DNA of 58,151 nt from JBDHRG01 sp039807445 (lineage in GTDB: Bacteria > Pseudomonadota > Gammaproteobacteria > Competibacterales > Competibacteraceae): positions 1 through 58,151 of the forward strand of contig JBDHRG010000002.1 of the NCBI GenBank assembly GCA_039807445.1, read 5' to 3'. Position 1 is the first letter of the stretch, and each line of letters begins with the position of its first letter. Of the stretch, positions 33,973 to 41,801 are shown piece by piece. Position numbers and translations under genes: made by a program. Under the pieces are notes generated by a model, which did no database searches, was not told the origin of the DNA, and saw nothing but the letters and a program-made list of their open reading frames with translations.

Positions 33973-35106
33973 TTACTGGGCCAGCGCCCGGGCGATGACG
34001 ATGCGCTGCACGTCGGAGGTGCCCTCGTAGATCTGGCACACGCGCACGTCGCGGTAGATGCGCTCGACCGGGAAGTCGGCGAGGTAGCCGTAGCCGCCGT
34101 GGACCTGGATCGCGTCGGAGCACACCGTTTCGGCCATCTCCGAGGCGAACAGCTTGGCCATCGACGCCTCCTTCAGACACGGCTTGCCGGCGTCCTTGAG
34201 GCTCGCGGCGTGCAGCACCAGCTGGCGCGCCGCCTCGATGCGCGTGGCCATATCGGCCAGGCGGAAGGCGACCGCCTGGTGCTCGATGATCGGCTTGCCG
34301 AAGCTCTCGCGCTCGCGAGCGTAGGCCAGCGCATGCTCGAACGCCGAGCGCGCCATGCCGACGCACTGCGAGGCGATGCCGATGCGCCCGCTCTCGAGGT
34401 TGGCGAGCGCGATGCGGTAGCCGTCGCCCTCGCGGCCGAGCAGCGCGTGCGCCGGGATGCGGCAGTTCTCGAGCGCGATCTGCGCGGTGTCGGAAGCGTG
34501 CTGGCCGAGCTTGTCCTCGACGCGGGTGACGTTCCAGCCGGGGGTGTCGGTCGGCACGACGAAGGCCGAGATGCCCTTCTTGCCGGCCGCCGGGTCGGTG
34601 ACCGCGAACACGATCGCGACCTGGCCGTGCTTGCCCGAGGTGATGAACTGCTTGGTGCCGTTCAGCACCCAATGGTCGCCCTCGCGTACCGCACGGGTGC
34701 GGATCGCGCCGGCGTCGGAGCCCACGTGCGGCTCGGTCAGCGCGAAGGCGCCGAGCCACTTGCCCGACGCCATCATCGGCAGGTAGTGCGCCTTCTGCTC
34801 GACAGTGCCGAAAGCGAGGATCGGGCCGATGCCGACCGAGTTGTGCACGCTGACGACGGTCGAGGTCGCGCCGTCGCCGGCCGCGATCTCCTCCAGCGCC
34901 AGCGCGAGCGCGACGTAGCCGAGGTTGGCGCCGCCCCATTCCTCGGGCGTGGTGATGCCGAGCACACCGAGTTCGGCGAGCCCTGCCAGCGCCTCGCGCG
35001 GGAAGGTGTGGTCGCGGTCCCATGCGGCGGCGTGCGGTGCGATCTGCTCCTGCGCGAAGGCGCGCACCGCGTCGCGGATCATCTCCTGGTCGTTGGTCAA
35101 CAACAT
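33973..35106 (-). CDS. Short/branched-chain acyl-CoA dehydrogenase
   Basis: A 377-residue acyl-CoA dehydrogenase. FAD/substrate motifs are GAFALTEPHVGSDAGAIRTR and FITSGKHGQVAIVFAV, and the catalytic base is the Glu of VCQIYEGTSDVQRIVIARAL at the canonical short-chain position near the C-terminus. That position fits butyryl- or 2-methylbutyryl-CoA dehydrogenases, unlike the isovaleryl-CoA enzyme at 38138. It passes electrons to ETF. It could oxidise butyryl-CoA from IcmF or other short acyl-CoAs; exact chain preference cannot be read. It is part of the liu operon. Confidence 0.9.
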   Translation of the reverse strand: MLLTNDQEMIRDAVRAFAQEQIAPHAAAWDRDHTFPREALAGLAELGVLGITTPEEWGGANLGYVALALALEEIAAGDGATSTVVSVHNSVGIGPILAFGTVEQKAHYLPMMASGKWLGAFALTEPHVGSDAGAIRTRAVREGDHWVLNGTKQFITSGKHGQVAIVFAVTDPAAGKKGISAFVVPTDTPGWNVTRVEDKLGQHASDTAQIALENCRIPAHALLGREGDGYRIALANLESGRIGIASQCVGMARSAFEHALAYARERESFGKPIIEHQAVAFRLADMATRIEAARQLVLHAASLKDAGKPCLKEASMAKLFASEMAETVCSDAIQVHGGYGYLADFPVERIYRDVRVCQIYEGTSDVQRIVIARALAQ

Positions 35107-35121
35107 CGTCGCTTCGCTCCG

Positions 35122-35231
35122 GTGAGGGGTGGGAAGGTGCGAGGTGCTAGGTGCGAGGCACGAGGTTACGGGAGATCAGCAACAGCCCCGCCTTGCCTCG
35201 CACCTCGCACCTCGCACCTCGCTACTCACTC
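35122..35231. repeat. Heptamer-repeat hairpin, copy 6 (thiolase-dehydrogenase gap)
   Basis: Left arm AAGGTGC-GAGGTGC-TAGGTGC-GAGGCAC-GAGG (about 35134-35165), right arm CTTGCCTCGCACCTCGCACC (from 35192) followed by TCGCACCTCGC. One of the clearest copies. Confidence 0.7.
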
Positions 35232-36414
35232 ACAGGCGTTCGACGGCGACCGCGGTCGCTTCGCCGCCGCCGATGCACAGCGAGGCCACACCCCGGGTCT
35301 TGCCGTACTTCTCGAGCGCGGCGAGCAGCGTGACGATGATGCGCGCACCCGAAGCGCCGATCGGGTGGCCGAGCGCGCAGGCGCCGCCATGGACGTTGAC
35401 CTTGGCCGGGTCGAGCTCGAGGTCCCTGATCGCCGCCATCGTCACGACGGCGAAGGCTTCGTTGATCTCCCACAGATCGACGTCGTCGACGGTCCAGCCC
35501 ACCCGGCTCAGCAGCTTCTGCATCGCGCCGACCGGGGCGGTGGTGAACAGCCCCGGCTTCTGCGCGTGCGAGGCGTGGCCGAGGAGGCGCGCGATCGGCT
35601 TCAGTCCGCGTCGGTCGGCTTCCGACTGGCGCATCAGCACCAGCGCGGCGGCGCCGTCGGAGATCGAGCTCGAGTTGGCCGGGGTGACGGTGCCGTTCTT
35701 GCGGAAGGCCGGCTTCAGCGTCGGGATCTTGTCGGGTTTCGCCAACAGCGGCTGCTCGTCGGTGTCGACCACGGTCTCGCCGGCGCGACCCTTGACGGCG
35801 ACGCCGGTGATCTCGCCCTTGAACGAGCCGTCCTCGATCGCGGTCCTGGCGCGCCTGAGCGATTCGATCGCGTAGGCGTCCTGGGCCTCGCGGCTGAAAC
35901 CGTACTGGTCGGCACACTCTTCGGCGAAGGTGCCCATCAGCCGGCCCTTGTCGTAGGCGTCCTCGAGGCCGTCGAAGAACATGTGGTCGAGCATCTGGCC
36001 GTGGCCGAGGCGGTAGCCGCCGCGTGCCTTGGGCAGCAGGTAGGGCGCGTTGGACATGCTCTCCATGCCGCCGGCGACGATCACCTCGAAGCTGCCGGCG
36101 ACGATGGCATCGTGCGCGAGCATCACCGCCTTCATGCCCGAGCCGCAGACCTTGCTGACCGTGGTGCACGGCGTGGCGAGCGGCAGCCCGGCGCCGAGCG
36201 CGGCCTGGCGCGCCGGTGCCTGGCCGACGCCGGCCGGCAGCACGCAGCCCATGTACACCTCCTGCACGTCGGCGGGCGCAAGGCCGGCGCGCTCGACCGC
36301 AGTTCGGATCGCCGCCGAGCCGAGCCCGGGGGCGGGGACGGACGCCAGCGCGCCCTGGAAGCCGCCCATCGCGGTGCGGGCGGCGGCGACGATGACGATC
36401 GGGTCGTTGTGCAT
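35230..36414 (-). CDS. Acetyl-CoA C-acetyltransferase (thiolase)
   Basis: A 394-residue thiolase. The nucleophilic cysteine is in VSKVCGSGMKAVMLAHDAI, the histidine in GGACALGHPIGASGARIIV, and the second cysteine in ASLCIGGGEATAVAVERL, so the catalytic triad is complete. It interconverts two acetyl-CoA and acetoacetyl-CoA. In this operon it would cleave acetoacetyl-CoA from leucine breakdown (after CoA transfer or ligation to acetoacetate) and from butyryl-CoA oxidation. 22 bases separate it from the upstream ligase. Confidence 0.93.
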   Translation of the reverse strand: MHNDPIVIVAAARTAMGGFQGALASVPAPGLGSAAIRTAVERAGLAPADVQEVYMGCVLPAGVGQAPARQAALGAGLPLATPCTTVSKVCGSGMKAVMLAHDAIVAGSFEVIVAGGMESMSNAPYLLPKARGGYRLGHGQMLDHMFFDGLEDAYDKGRLMGTFAEECADQYGFSREAQDAYAIESLRRARTAIEDGSFKGEITGVAVKGRAGETVVDTDEQPLLAKPDKIPTLKPAFRKNGTVTPANSSSISDGAAALVLMRQSEADRRGLKPIARLLGHASHAQKPGLFTTAPVGAMQKLLSRVGWTVDDVDLWEINEAFAVVTMAAIRDLELDPAKVNVHGGACALGHPIGASGARIIVTLLAALEKYGKTRGVASLCIGGGEATAVAVERL

Positions 36415-36436
36415 CTGGACTCTCTCCTGGCCTGGA

Positions 36437-38122
36437 TCAGGCCGTCTTGTCGGCCTTCAGCCCGAGTTCCTCGGCGGTCTGCTGGCGCATCAGGAACTTC
36501 TGGATCTTGCCGGTGACCGTCATCGGGAAGGCATCGACGAACTTGATGTAGCGCGGAATCTTGTAGTGCGCGATCTGGCCGCGGCAGAAGTCGCGGATTT
36601 CGTCTTCGGTCGGCATCTCGCCATCGCGTGGCTTGATCCAAGCGCACAGCTCTTCGCCGTAGCGGCTGTCGGGCACGCCGACCACCTGCACGTCCTGCAC
36701 CTTGGGGTGGCGGTACAGGAACTCCTCGATCTCGCGCGGGTAGATGTTCTCGCCGCCGCGGATCACCATGTCCTTGAGCCGGCCGACGATGTTGCAGTAG
36801 CCGTCCTCGTCGAGCGTCGCCAGGTCGCCGGTATGCATCCAGCCGGCGCGATCGATCGCCTCCGCGGTCTTGGCCTCGTCGCCCCAGTAGCCGAGCATCA
36901 CCGAGTAGCCGCGCGTCAGCAGTTCGCCGGCGCTGCCGCGCGGCACGATGCGGTCCTCGGGGTCGACGATCTTGACCTCGACGTGCGGGTGGATGCGTCC
37001 GACGGTCGCCACGCGCTGCTCGAGCGGCTCGTCGGTCCCGCTCTGGAAGCTGACCGGCGAGGTCTCGGTCATGCCGTAGGCGATCGTGACCTCGGTCATG
37101 TTCATCTGGCTGACGACGCGCTTCATCACTTCGATCGGGCAGGGGCTGCCGGCCATGATCCCGGTGCGAAGCCGCGAGAGGTCGTGCTTGCCGAAGTCCG
37201 GGTGGTCGAGCACGGCGATGAACATCGTCGGCACGCCGTGCAGCGCGGTGCAGCGCTCGGCGGCGACGGCCTCGAGCACCGCCTGCGGCTCGAAGGCTTC
37301 CGACGGGTACACCATGCAGGCGCCGTGGGTGACGCAGGCGAGGTTGCCGAGCACCATGCCGAAGCAGTGGTACAGCGGCACCGGGATGCACAGCCGGTCC
37401 TCGGGCGTCAGCTTCATCGCTTCGCCGACGAAGAAGCCGTTGTTCAGGATGTTGTGGTGCGACAGCGTCGCGCCCTTGGGCGCGCCGGTGGTGCCCGAGG
37501 TGAACTGGATGTTGATCGGGTCGTCGAACTGCAGCCGCGCGCCGATCGCCGCCAGCGCTTCGCGCTCGGCGGGCGAAGGCTCGGTGCGCAGCGCATCGAA
37601 GTTCAGCATCCCGGGCGTGGCTTCGGCACCGAGGCGGATCACCCAGCGCAGCGTGGGCAGCGCCAGCGCCTCGAGCCGGCCGGGTCGGGCGGCCTCGAGC
37701 TCGGGCGCGATCTGGCGGATCATTTCCAAATAGTCGCTGGACTTGAAGCTCGGCGCCAGCACCAGCGCCTTGCAGCCGACCTTGTTCAGCGCGTATTCGA
37801 GTTCGGCGATGCGGTAGGCGGGGTTGATGTTGACCATCACCAGCCCGGCCTTCGCGGTCGCGAACTGCATCAGCACCCACTCGACGTTGTTCGGCGACCA
37901 GATGCCGATGCGGTCGCCGGGTTCGAGCCCCAGGCGCAACAGGCCGCAGGCCAGCGCCTCGACTTCGCGTGCGAAGTCGGCATAGGTCCAGCGGATGCCC
38001 TGGTGGCGCACCACCAGCGCATCGCGGCTGCCCCAGCGCGCGGCCGCCGCCTCGAGGAAGCGGCCGATCGTCTCGCCGATCAGGGGCTTGTCCGAAGCCC
38101 CGTGGACGTAACTCGGCTTCAT
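36437..38122 (-). CDS. AMP-forming acyl-CoA synthetase (liu operon)
   Basis: A 561-residue adenylate-forming ligase. The AMP-binding motif is INIQFTSGTTGAPKGATLSH, the adenine site is IAYGMTETSPVSFQSG, the hinge region YCNIVGRLKDMVIRGGENIY and the C-terminal catalytic lysine in PMTVTGKIQKFLMR. It activates a carboxylic acid to acyl-CoA in the cytoplasm. In liu operons such ligases are thought to use short branched acids or acetoacetate; the sequence does not decide. It lies 15 bases after liuA. Confidence 0.9.
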   Translation of the reverse strand: MKPSYVHGASDKPLIGETIGRFLEAAAARWGSRDALVVRHQGIRWTYADFAREVEALACGLLRLGLEPGDRIGIWSPNNVEWVLMQFATAKAGLVMVNINPAYRIAELEYALNKVGCKALVLAPSFKSSDYLEMIRQIAPELEAARPGRLEALALPTLRWVIRLGAEATPGMLNFDALRTEPSPAEREALAAIGARLQFDDPINIQFTSGTTGAPKGATLSHHNILNNGFFVGEAMKLTPEDRLCIPVPLYHCFGMVLGNLACVTHGACMVYPSEAFEPQAVLEAVAAERCTALHGVPTMFIAVLDHPDFGKHDLSRLRTGIMAGSPCPIEVMKRVVSQMNMTEVTIAYGMTETSPVSFQSGTDEPLEQRVATVGRIHPHVEVKIVDPEDRIVPRGSAGELLTRGYSVMLGYWGDEAKTAEAIDRAGWMHTGDLATLDEDGYCNIVGRLKDMVIRGGENIYPREIEEFLYRHPKVQDVQVVGVPDSRYGEELCAWIKPRDGEMPTEDEIRDFCRGQIAHYKIPRYIKFVDAFPMTVTGKIQKFLMRQQTAEELGLKADKTA

Positions 38123-38137
38123 GGCCGGCTCCTCCGG

Positions 38138-39319
38138 TCAGGCGGTTTCGGTGAACAGCTCGCGGCCGATCAGCATGCGGCGGATCTCGCTGGTGCCGGC
38201 GCCGATCTCGTAGAGCTTGGCGTCGCGCCACAGCCGCCCGACCGGGTACTCGTTGATGTAGCCGTTGCCGCCCAGCACCTGGATCGCTTCGCCGGCCATC
38301 CAGGTGGCCTTCTCGGCGGCGTAGAGGATCACGCCGGCGGCGTCCTTGCGCACGCTGCGCGCGTGCTCGGCGCCGAAGCGGTCGAGCGCCTGGCCGACCG
38401 CGTACACGTACGAGCGGCACGCCATCAGCGTGGTGTACATGTCGGCGATCTTGCCCTGCATCAGCTGGAACTCGCCGATCGGCTGGCCGAACTGCTTGCG
38501 CTCGTGGACGTAGGGGATCACCGCGTCCATGCACGCCTGCATGATGCCGATCGGGCCGGCGGCGAGCACCGCGCGCTCGTAGTCGAGCCCCGACATCAGC
38601 ACCTTGACGCCGTTGCCGACGCCGCCGAGGACGTTGTCCTCGGGGACCTCGCAGTCCTGGAACACCAGCTCGCCGGTGTGCGAGCCGCGCATGCCGAGCT
38701 TGTCGAGCTTCTGCGCGATCGAGAAGCCCTTGTAGCCCTTCTCGATCAGGAAGGCGGTGATGCCGCGCGGGCCGGCGTCCATGTCGGTCTTGGCGTAGAC
38801 CACCAGCGTGTCGGCGTCGGGGCCGTTGGTGATCCACATCTTCGAGCCGTTCAGCACGTAGCGGTCGCCGCGCTTGTCGGCGCGCAGACGCATCGACACC
38901 ACGTCCGAGCCGGCGCCGGGTTCGGACATCGCCAAGGCGCCGACGTGCTCGCCCGAGATCAGCTTGGGCAGGTACCTGGCCTTCTGCTCGGCCGAGCCGT
39001 TGCGCGAGATCTGGTTGACGCACAGGTTCGAGTGCGCGCCGTACGACAGCCCGACCGAGGCCGAGGCGCGCGAGATCTCTTCCATCGCGATCATGTGCGC
39101 CAGATAGCCGAGGTTGGCGCCGCCGTACTCTTCCGACACGGTGACGCCGAGCAGCCCCATGTCGCCCAGCTTGCGCCACAGGTCCATCGGGAACTGGTCG
39201 GTGCGGTCGATCTCGGCGGCGCGCGGCGCGATCTCGGCCTGGGCGAAGCTGCGCACCGCTTCGCGCAGCATGTCGATGGTGTCGCCGAGGGCGAAGTTCA
39301 GGGACGGCAGCTCGATCAT
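38138..39319 (-). CDS. liuA: Isovaleryl-CoA dehydrogenase
   Basis: A 393-residue acyl-CoA dehydrogenase. The catalytic glutamate is in LDYERAVLAAGPIGIMQACM, the position used by isovaleryl-CoA dehydrogenases, while the usual C-terminal position reads YEIGAGTSEIRRMLIGREL with Gly-Ala instead of Glu-Gly. This residue shift is diagnostic. FAD motifs are ALAMSEPGAGSDVVSM and MWITNGPDADTLVVYAKT. It oxidises isovaleryl-CoA to 3-methylcrotonyl-CoA, the first committed liu step. It is the first gene of the liu operon, about 80 bases downstream of a LiuR-type box. Confidence 0.95.
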   Translation of the reverse strand: MIELPSLNFALGDTIDMLREAVRSFAQAEIAPRAAEIDRTDQFPMDLWRKLGDMGLLGVTVSEEYGGANLGYLAHMIAMEEISRASASVGLSYGAHSNLCVNQISRNGSAEQKARYLPKLISGEHVGALAMSEPGAGSDVVSMRLRADKRGDRYVLNGSKMWITNGPDADTLVVYAKTDMDAGPRGITAFLIEKGYKGFSIAQKLDKLGMRGSHTGELVFQDCEVPEDNVLGGVGNGVKVLMSGLDYERAVLAAGPIGIMQACMDAVIPYVHERKQFGQPIGEFQLMQGKIADMYTTLMACRSYVYAVGQALDRFGAEHARSVRKDAAGVILYAAEKATWMAGEAIQVLGGNGYINEYPVGRLWRDAKLYEIGAGTSEIRRMLIGRELFTETA

Positions 39320-39397
39320 CGTGGTTTCTCCGGATGTTCTTCTGCGGCGCCGGACAGACCCGACCCCGACCTAGTGTAGTAGAGTGGGAGGAGATTA

Positions 39398-39422
39398 ATT
39401 TACGTTGACGTAAACGTCAATA
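39398..39422 (-). promoter_or_regulatory. LiuR-type operator with liuA promoter
   Basis: Two overlapping 16-base palindromes, TTTACGT-TG-ACGTAAA (39399-39414) and TTGACGT-AA-ACGTCAA (39405-39420), offset by 6 bases. On the minus strand TTGACG (-35, 39415-39420) is followed 17 bases later by TAATCT, so the box covers the -35 and spacer, as expected for a MerR-family regulator site. Confidence 0.8.
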
Positions 39423-39459
39423 TTGGGCGACCGAGCGTGCCCGATGCCGGGCGCGTGGT

Positions 39460-39876
39460 TCACGCAGAGGAGGCGAAGCTGTGCTCGGCGAGCAGGCGGC
39501 GGCACTCGGCGGCGGCCGTGTCGATCTCGAGCAGCACGGCTTCGATGTCGCGCTGCTGCTGCTCGAGGATCGCGCGGCGCTCGGCGAGGATCTTCATGAA
39601 CAGTTGCAGCTGCCGCTCCTCGCCGCGTGCGGTGTCGAACAGGTCGAACAGCTCACGCGTCTCGCCGAGGCTCATGCCGAGCCGCTTGCCGCGCAGGATC
39701 AGCTTCAGCCGGGTGCGCTCGCGCTTGGTGTAGAGGCGCTTGCGGCCTTCGCGACGCGGGTTCAGCAGACCCTCGTCTTCGTAGAAGCGGATCGCACGCG
39801 TGGTGACGTCGAACTCGCGCGCGAGGTCGCTGATCGTGTAGATCGTCGAGCCGGAAAGCGTGTCGGCGCTGGTCAA
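39460..39876 (-). CDS. liuR: MerR-family regulator LiuR
   Basis: A 138-residue MerR-type protein. The winged HTH begins IYTISDLAREFDVTTRAIRF and continues YEDEGLLNPRREGRKRLY; a long C-terminal coiled coil follows (ERRAILEQQQRDIEAVLLEI). No ligand-binding cysteines are seen, which fits acyl-CoA-responsive regulators of branched amino-acid degradation. There is no ATG near the domain; a TTG at 39876 with CGGAG upstream is the best start. It is divergent from the MBL gene and next to the box at 39930-39947, so self-regulation is likely. Known LiuR proteins control liu operons from similar sites. Confidence 0.85.
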   Translation of the reverse strand: MTSADTLSGSTIYTISDLAREFDVTTRAIRFYEDEGLLNPRREGRKRLYTKRERTRLKLILRGKRLGMSLGETRELFDLFDTARGEERQLQLFMKILAERRAILEQQQRDIEAVLLEIDTAAAECRRLLAEHSFASSA

Positions 39877-39929
39877 GTTCGTGCTCCGTAAACCGTGGTA
39901 AGGTAGGTGCTCGACTTGGGAGTGTATCA

Positions 39930-39947
39930 CGTTTACGTAAACGTCAA
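39930..39947. promoter_or_regulatory. LiuR-type operator between liuR and the MBL gene
   Basis: CGTTTACGTAAACG (39930-39943) is a perfect 14-base palindrome, overlapping TTTACGT-AA-ACGTCAA (39932-39947). It lies between two divergent starts. On the minus strand TTGACG with TACACT 15 bases on may be the liuR promoter. Confidence 0.75.
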
Positions 39948-39993
39948 GGCGGTGCGCCCGGCATCGCCGCACGGCAGCCGGAGAGGGGGAAGC

Positions 39994-41034
39994 GTGGAGA
40001 GCGCATCGCATCACGAGCTGGAATATCCGCACGGCGCGCCGCCGGGCGCCGGCAGTGCGCGCACGATCGCGCCCGGCGTGCGCTGGCTGCGGCTGCCGCT
40101 GCCGTTCGCGCTCGACCACATCAACCTGTGGCTGCTCGAAGACGGCGAGGGCTGGTGCCTGGTCGATACCGGCGTCGGCCTGCCCGAGATGCGGGCGCTG
40201 TGGGAGCAAGCCTTCGTCGAGGCGCTCGGGGGGCGTCCGCTGACGCGGATCGTCGTCACCCACTGCCACCCGGACCATATCGGCGCGGCGGCCTGGCTCG
40301 CGGCGCGCTTCGGCTGCGAGGTCTGGATGAGCGCGACCGAGTTCCACGCCGCGCACGCGATCTGGCACGGCTTGCCCGGCTGGGACGGTGACGCGATCGA
40401 CGCGCTGTTCGCCGCGCACGGCCTCGACGCCGAGCGCCGCGACACGCTGCGCCGTCGCGGCAACGCCTACCGCAGACTGGTCGACGGTTTGCCGCGCAGT
40501 TACCGGCGCTTGCTGGCCGGCGACCGACTCGCGATCGGCGGGCGTGAATGGCAGGTGCTCACCGCCTACGGCCACGCGCCCGAGCAGGTGCTGCTGTTCG
40601 AGCCCGGCGCGCGGCTGCTGATCGCCGGCGACCAGGTGCTGCCGAAGATCACCGCCAACGTCGGCGTTTGGGCCAGCGCGCCCGACGGCGATCCGCTGGC
40701 GCGGTATCTGGCCTCGAACCGGGGCTTGGGCAGCCTGCCGGCAGACACGCTGGTGCTGCCTGCACACGGCGAGCCCTACGCCGGGCTGCACGCGCGGCTG
40801 GCGGCGATCGCCGCGCACCACGAAGAGCGGCTGGACGTGCTGCTCGATGCCTGCGGCCAGGGCCTGAGCGCCGCCGGCGCGCTGCCGGTGCTGTTTCGCC
40901 GTGAGCTCGACCCGCACCAGACCTTCTTCGCGATGAGCGAGGCGATCGCGCACCTGAATCACCTGTGGCGGCGCGGCGCGGTGGCACGCCGCTGCGACGA
41001 AGGCGACATCTACCGCTTCAGCCGCGGCGCATAG
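39994..41034 (+). CDS. MBL-fold metallo-hydrolase
   Basis: A 346-residue metallo-beta-lactamase-fold hydrolase. Zinc ligands: THCHPDHIG (HxHxDH), AYGHAPEQ (His), AGDQVLPK (Asp) and LPAHGEPY (His), so a dinuclear site is likely. Bacterial homologues near branched acyl-CoA genes are often thioesterase- or glyoxalase II-like. GTG at 39994 follows GAGAGGGGGA and is preferred over an ATG at 39907 that would overlap the LiuR box region. The box directly upstream places it in the same regulon. Confidence 0.83.
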   Translation: MESASHHELEYPHGAPPGAGSARTIAPGVRWLRLPLPFALDHINLWLLEDGEGWCLVDTGVGLPEMRALWEQAFVEALGGRPLTRIVVTHCHPDHIGAAAWLAARFGCEVWMSATEFHAAHAIWHGLPGWDGDAIDALFAAHGLDAERRDTLRRRGNAYRRLVDGLPRSYRRLLAGDRLAIGGREWQVLTAYGHAPEQVLLFEPGARLLIAGDQVLPKITANVGVWASAPDGDPLARYLASNRGLGSLPADTLVLPAHGEPYAGLHARLAAIAAHHEERLDVLLDACGQGLSAAGALPVLFRRELDPHQTFFAMSEAIAHLNHLWRRGAVARRCDEGDIYRFSRGA

Positions 41035-41073
41035 CCGCCGCAACCGCTGTCCGCGGTGCCTGCGCGCCGCCGA

Positions 41074-41799
41074 TCACAGGTGCGCCTGCGCCGAGGCGAA
41101 TTCGCGCAGCGTGCGCAGCGACACACCGTAGTGGTAGGCGAGCACGTCGCTGCCGTAGCGCAACGGCGCGCCGGCGGGGCAGGCCAGCCGCGCCGGGCAG
41201 GTGGCGGCGCAGGGGGAGGCGGGCGCGAGGCGCTGCGCTGCGCAGGCCTCGAAGCGCCAGCCCGCGCGGCTCACCGCGCCGCCGGGGCAGGCGCTGATGC
41301 AGGGCGCGGCGCAGCCCAGGCACGGGTCGGCGCCGAGCGTGGTCGTCTCGACCGGGGCTTCGTCGTTGCCCGCCAGCGCGACGACGGCGCGCACCGCCCA
41401 CCAGCTGCCGATGTGCGCGTGCAGGGTGTTCATCAGCGGCGAAGGGCGCAGCCAGCCGAGCTCGCCGAGCAGCTTCAGCAGCGGGAACGGCAGCTCGGCG
41501 TACGGGTGCGGGAACAGGAAGCGGTAGGCCAGCCCGTCGAGCAGCGTGGCGAGTTCTGCGCGGCAGAAGTCGTCGAGCGGGCCAGCCGAGGTTTCGGCCG
41601 GTGTCGCGGCTTCCTCGGCGAGGCAGGCCGCGACCGTCCGCCCGGCCAGCCAGCGCCGCTGCACCGCGTCGCCGGTCGAGCACACCAGCCACAGCCGCGT
41701 GCAGCCCGGCGCCTCGATCCAGCCGGGCAGCGGCAGCAGCGCCTGCAAGCCGTAGCCGAGCTCGCGCGCGCGGCTTCGCAGCGTGACGAGCCCGGACAC
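41074..41799 (-). CDS. 4Fe-4S ferredoxin-type protein (epoxyqueuosine-reductase-like)
   Basis: A 241-residue protein with Cys motifs LGCAAPCISACPGGAV and CAATCPARLACPAGA near the C-terminus, spaced like the two-cluster part of QueG-type reductases, and an N-terminal half (ELGYGLQALLPLPGW) with weak resemblance to the same family. The cobalamin-binding part of QueG is not evident. The function is unknown. It lies 2 bases downstream of the fused CoA transferase, so it is in its operon. Confidence 0.6.
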   Translation of the reverse strand: MSGLVTLRSRARELGYGLQALLPLPGWIEAPGCTRLWLVCSTGDAVQRRWLAGRTVAACLAEEAATPAETSAGPLDDFCRAELATLLDGLAYRFLFPHPYAELPFPLLKLLGELGWLRPSPLMNTLHAHIGSWWAVRAVVALAGNDEAPVETTTLGADPCLGCAAPCISACPGGAVSRAGWRFEACAAQRLAPASPCAATCPARLACPAGAPLRYGSDVLAYHYGVSLRTLREFASAQAHL

Positions 41800-41801
41800 C
41801 G

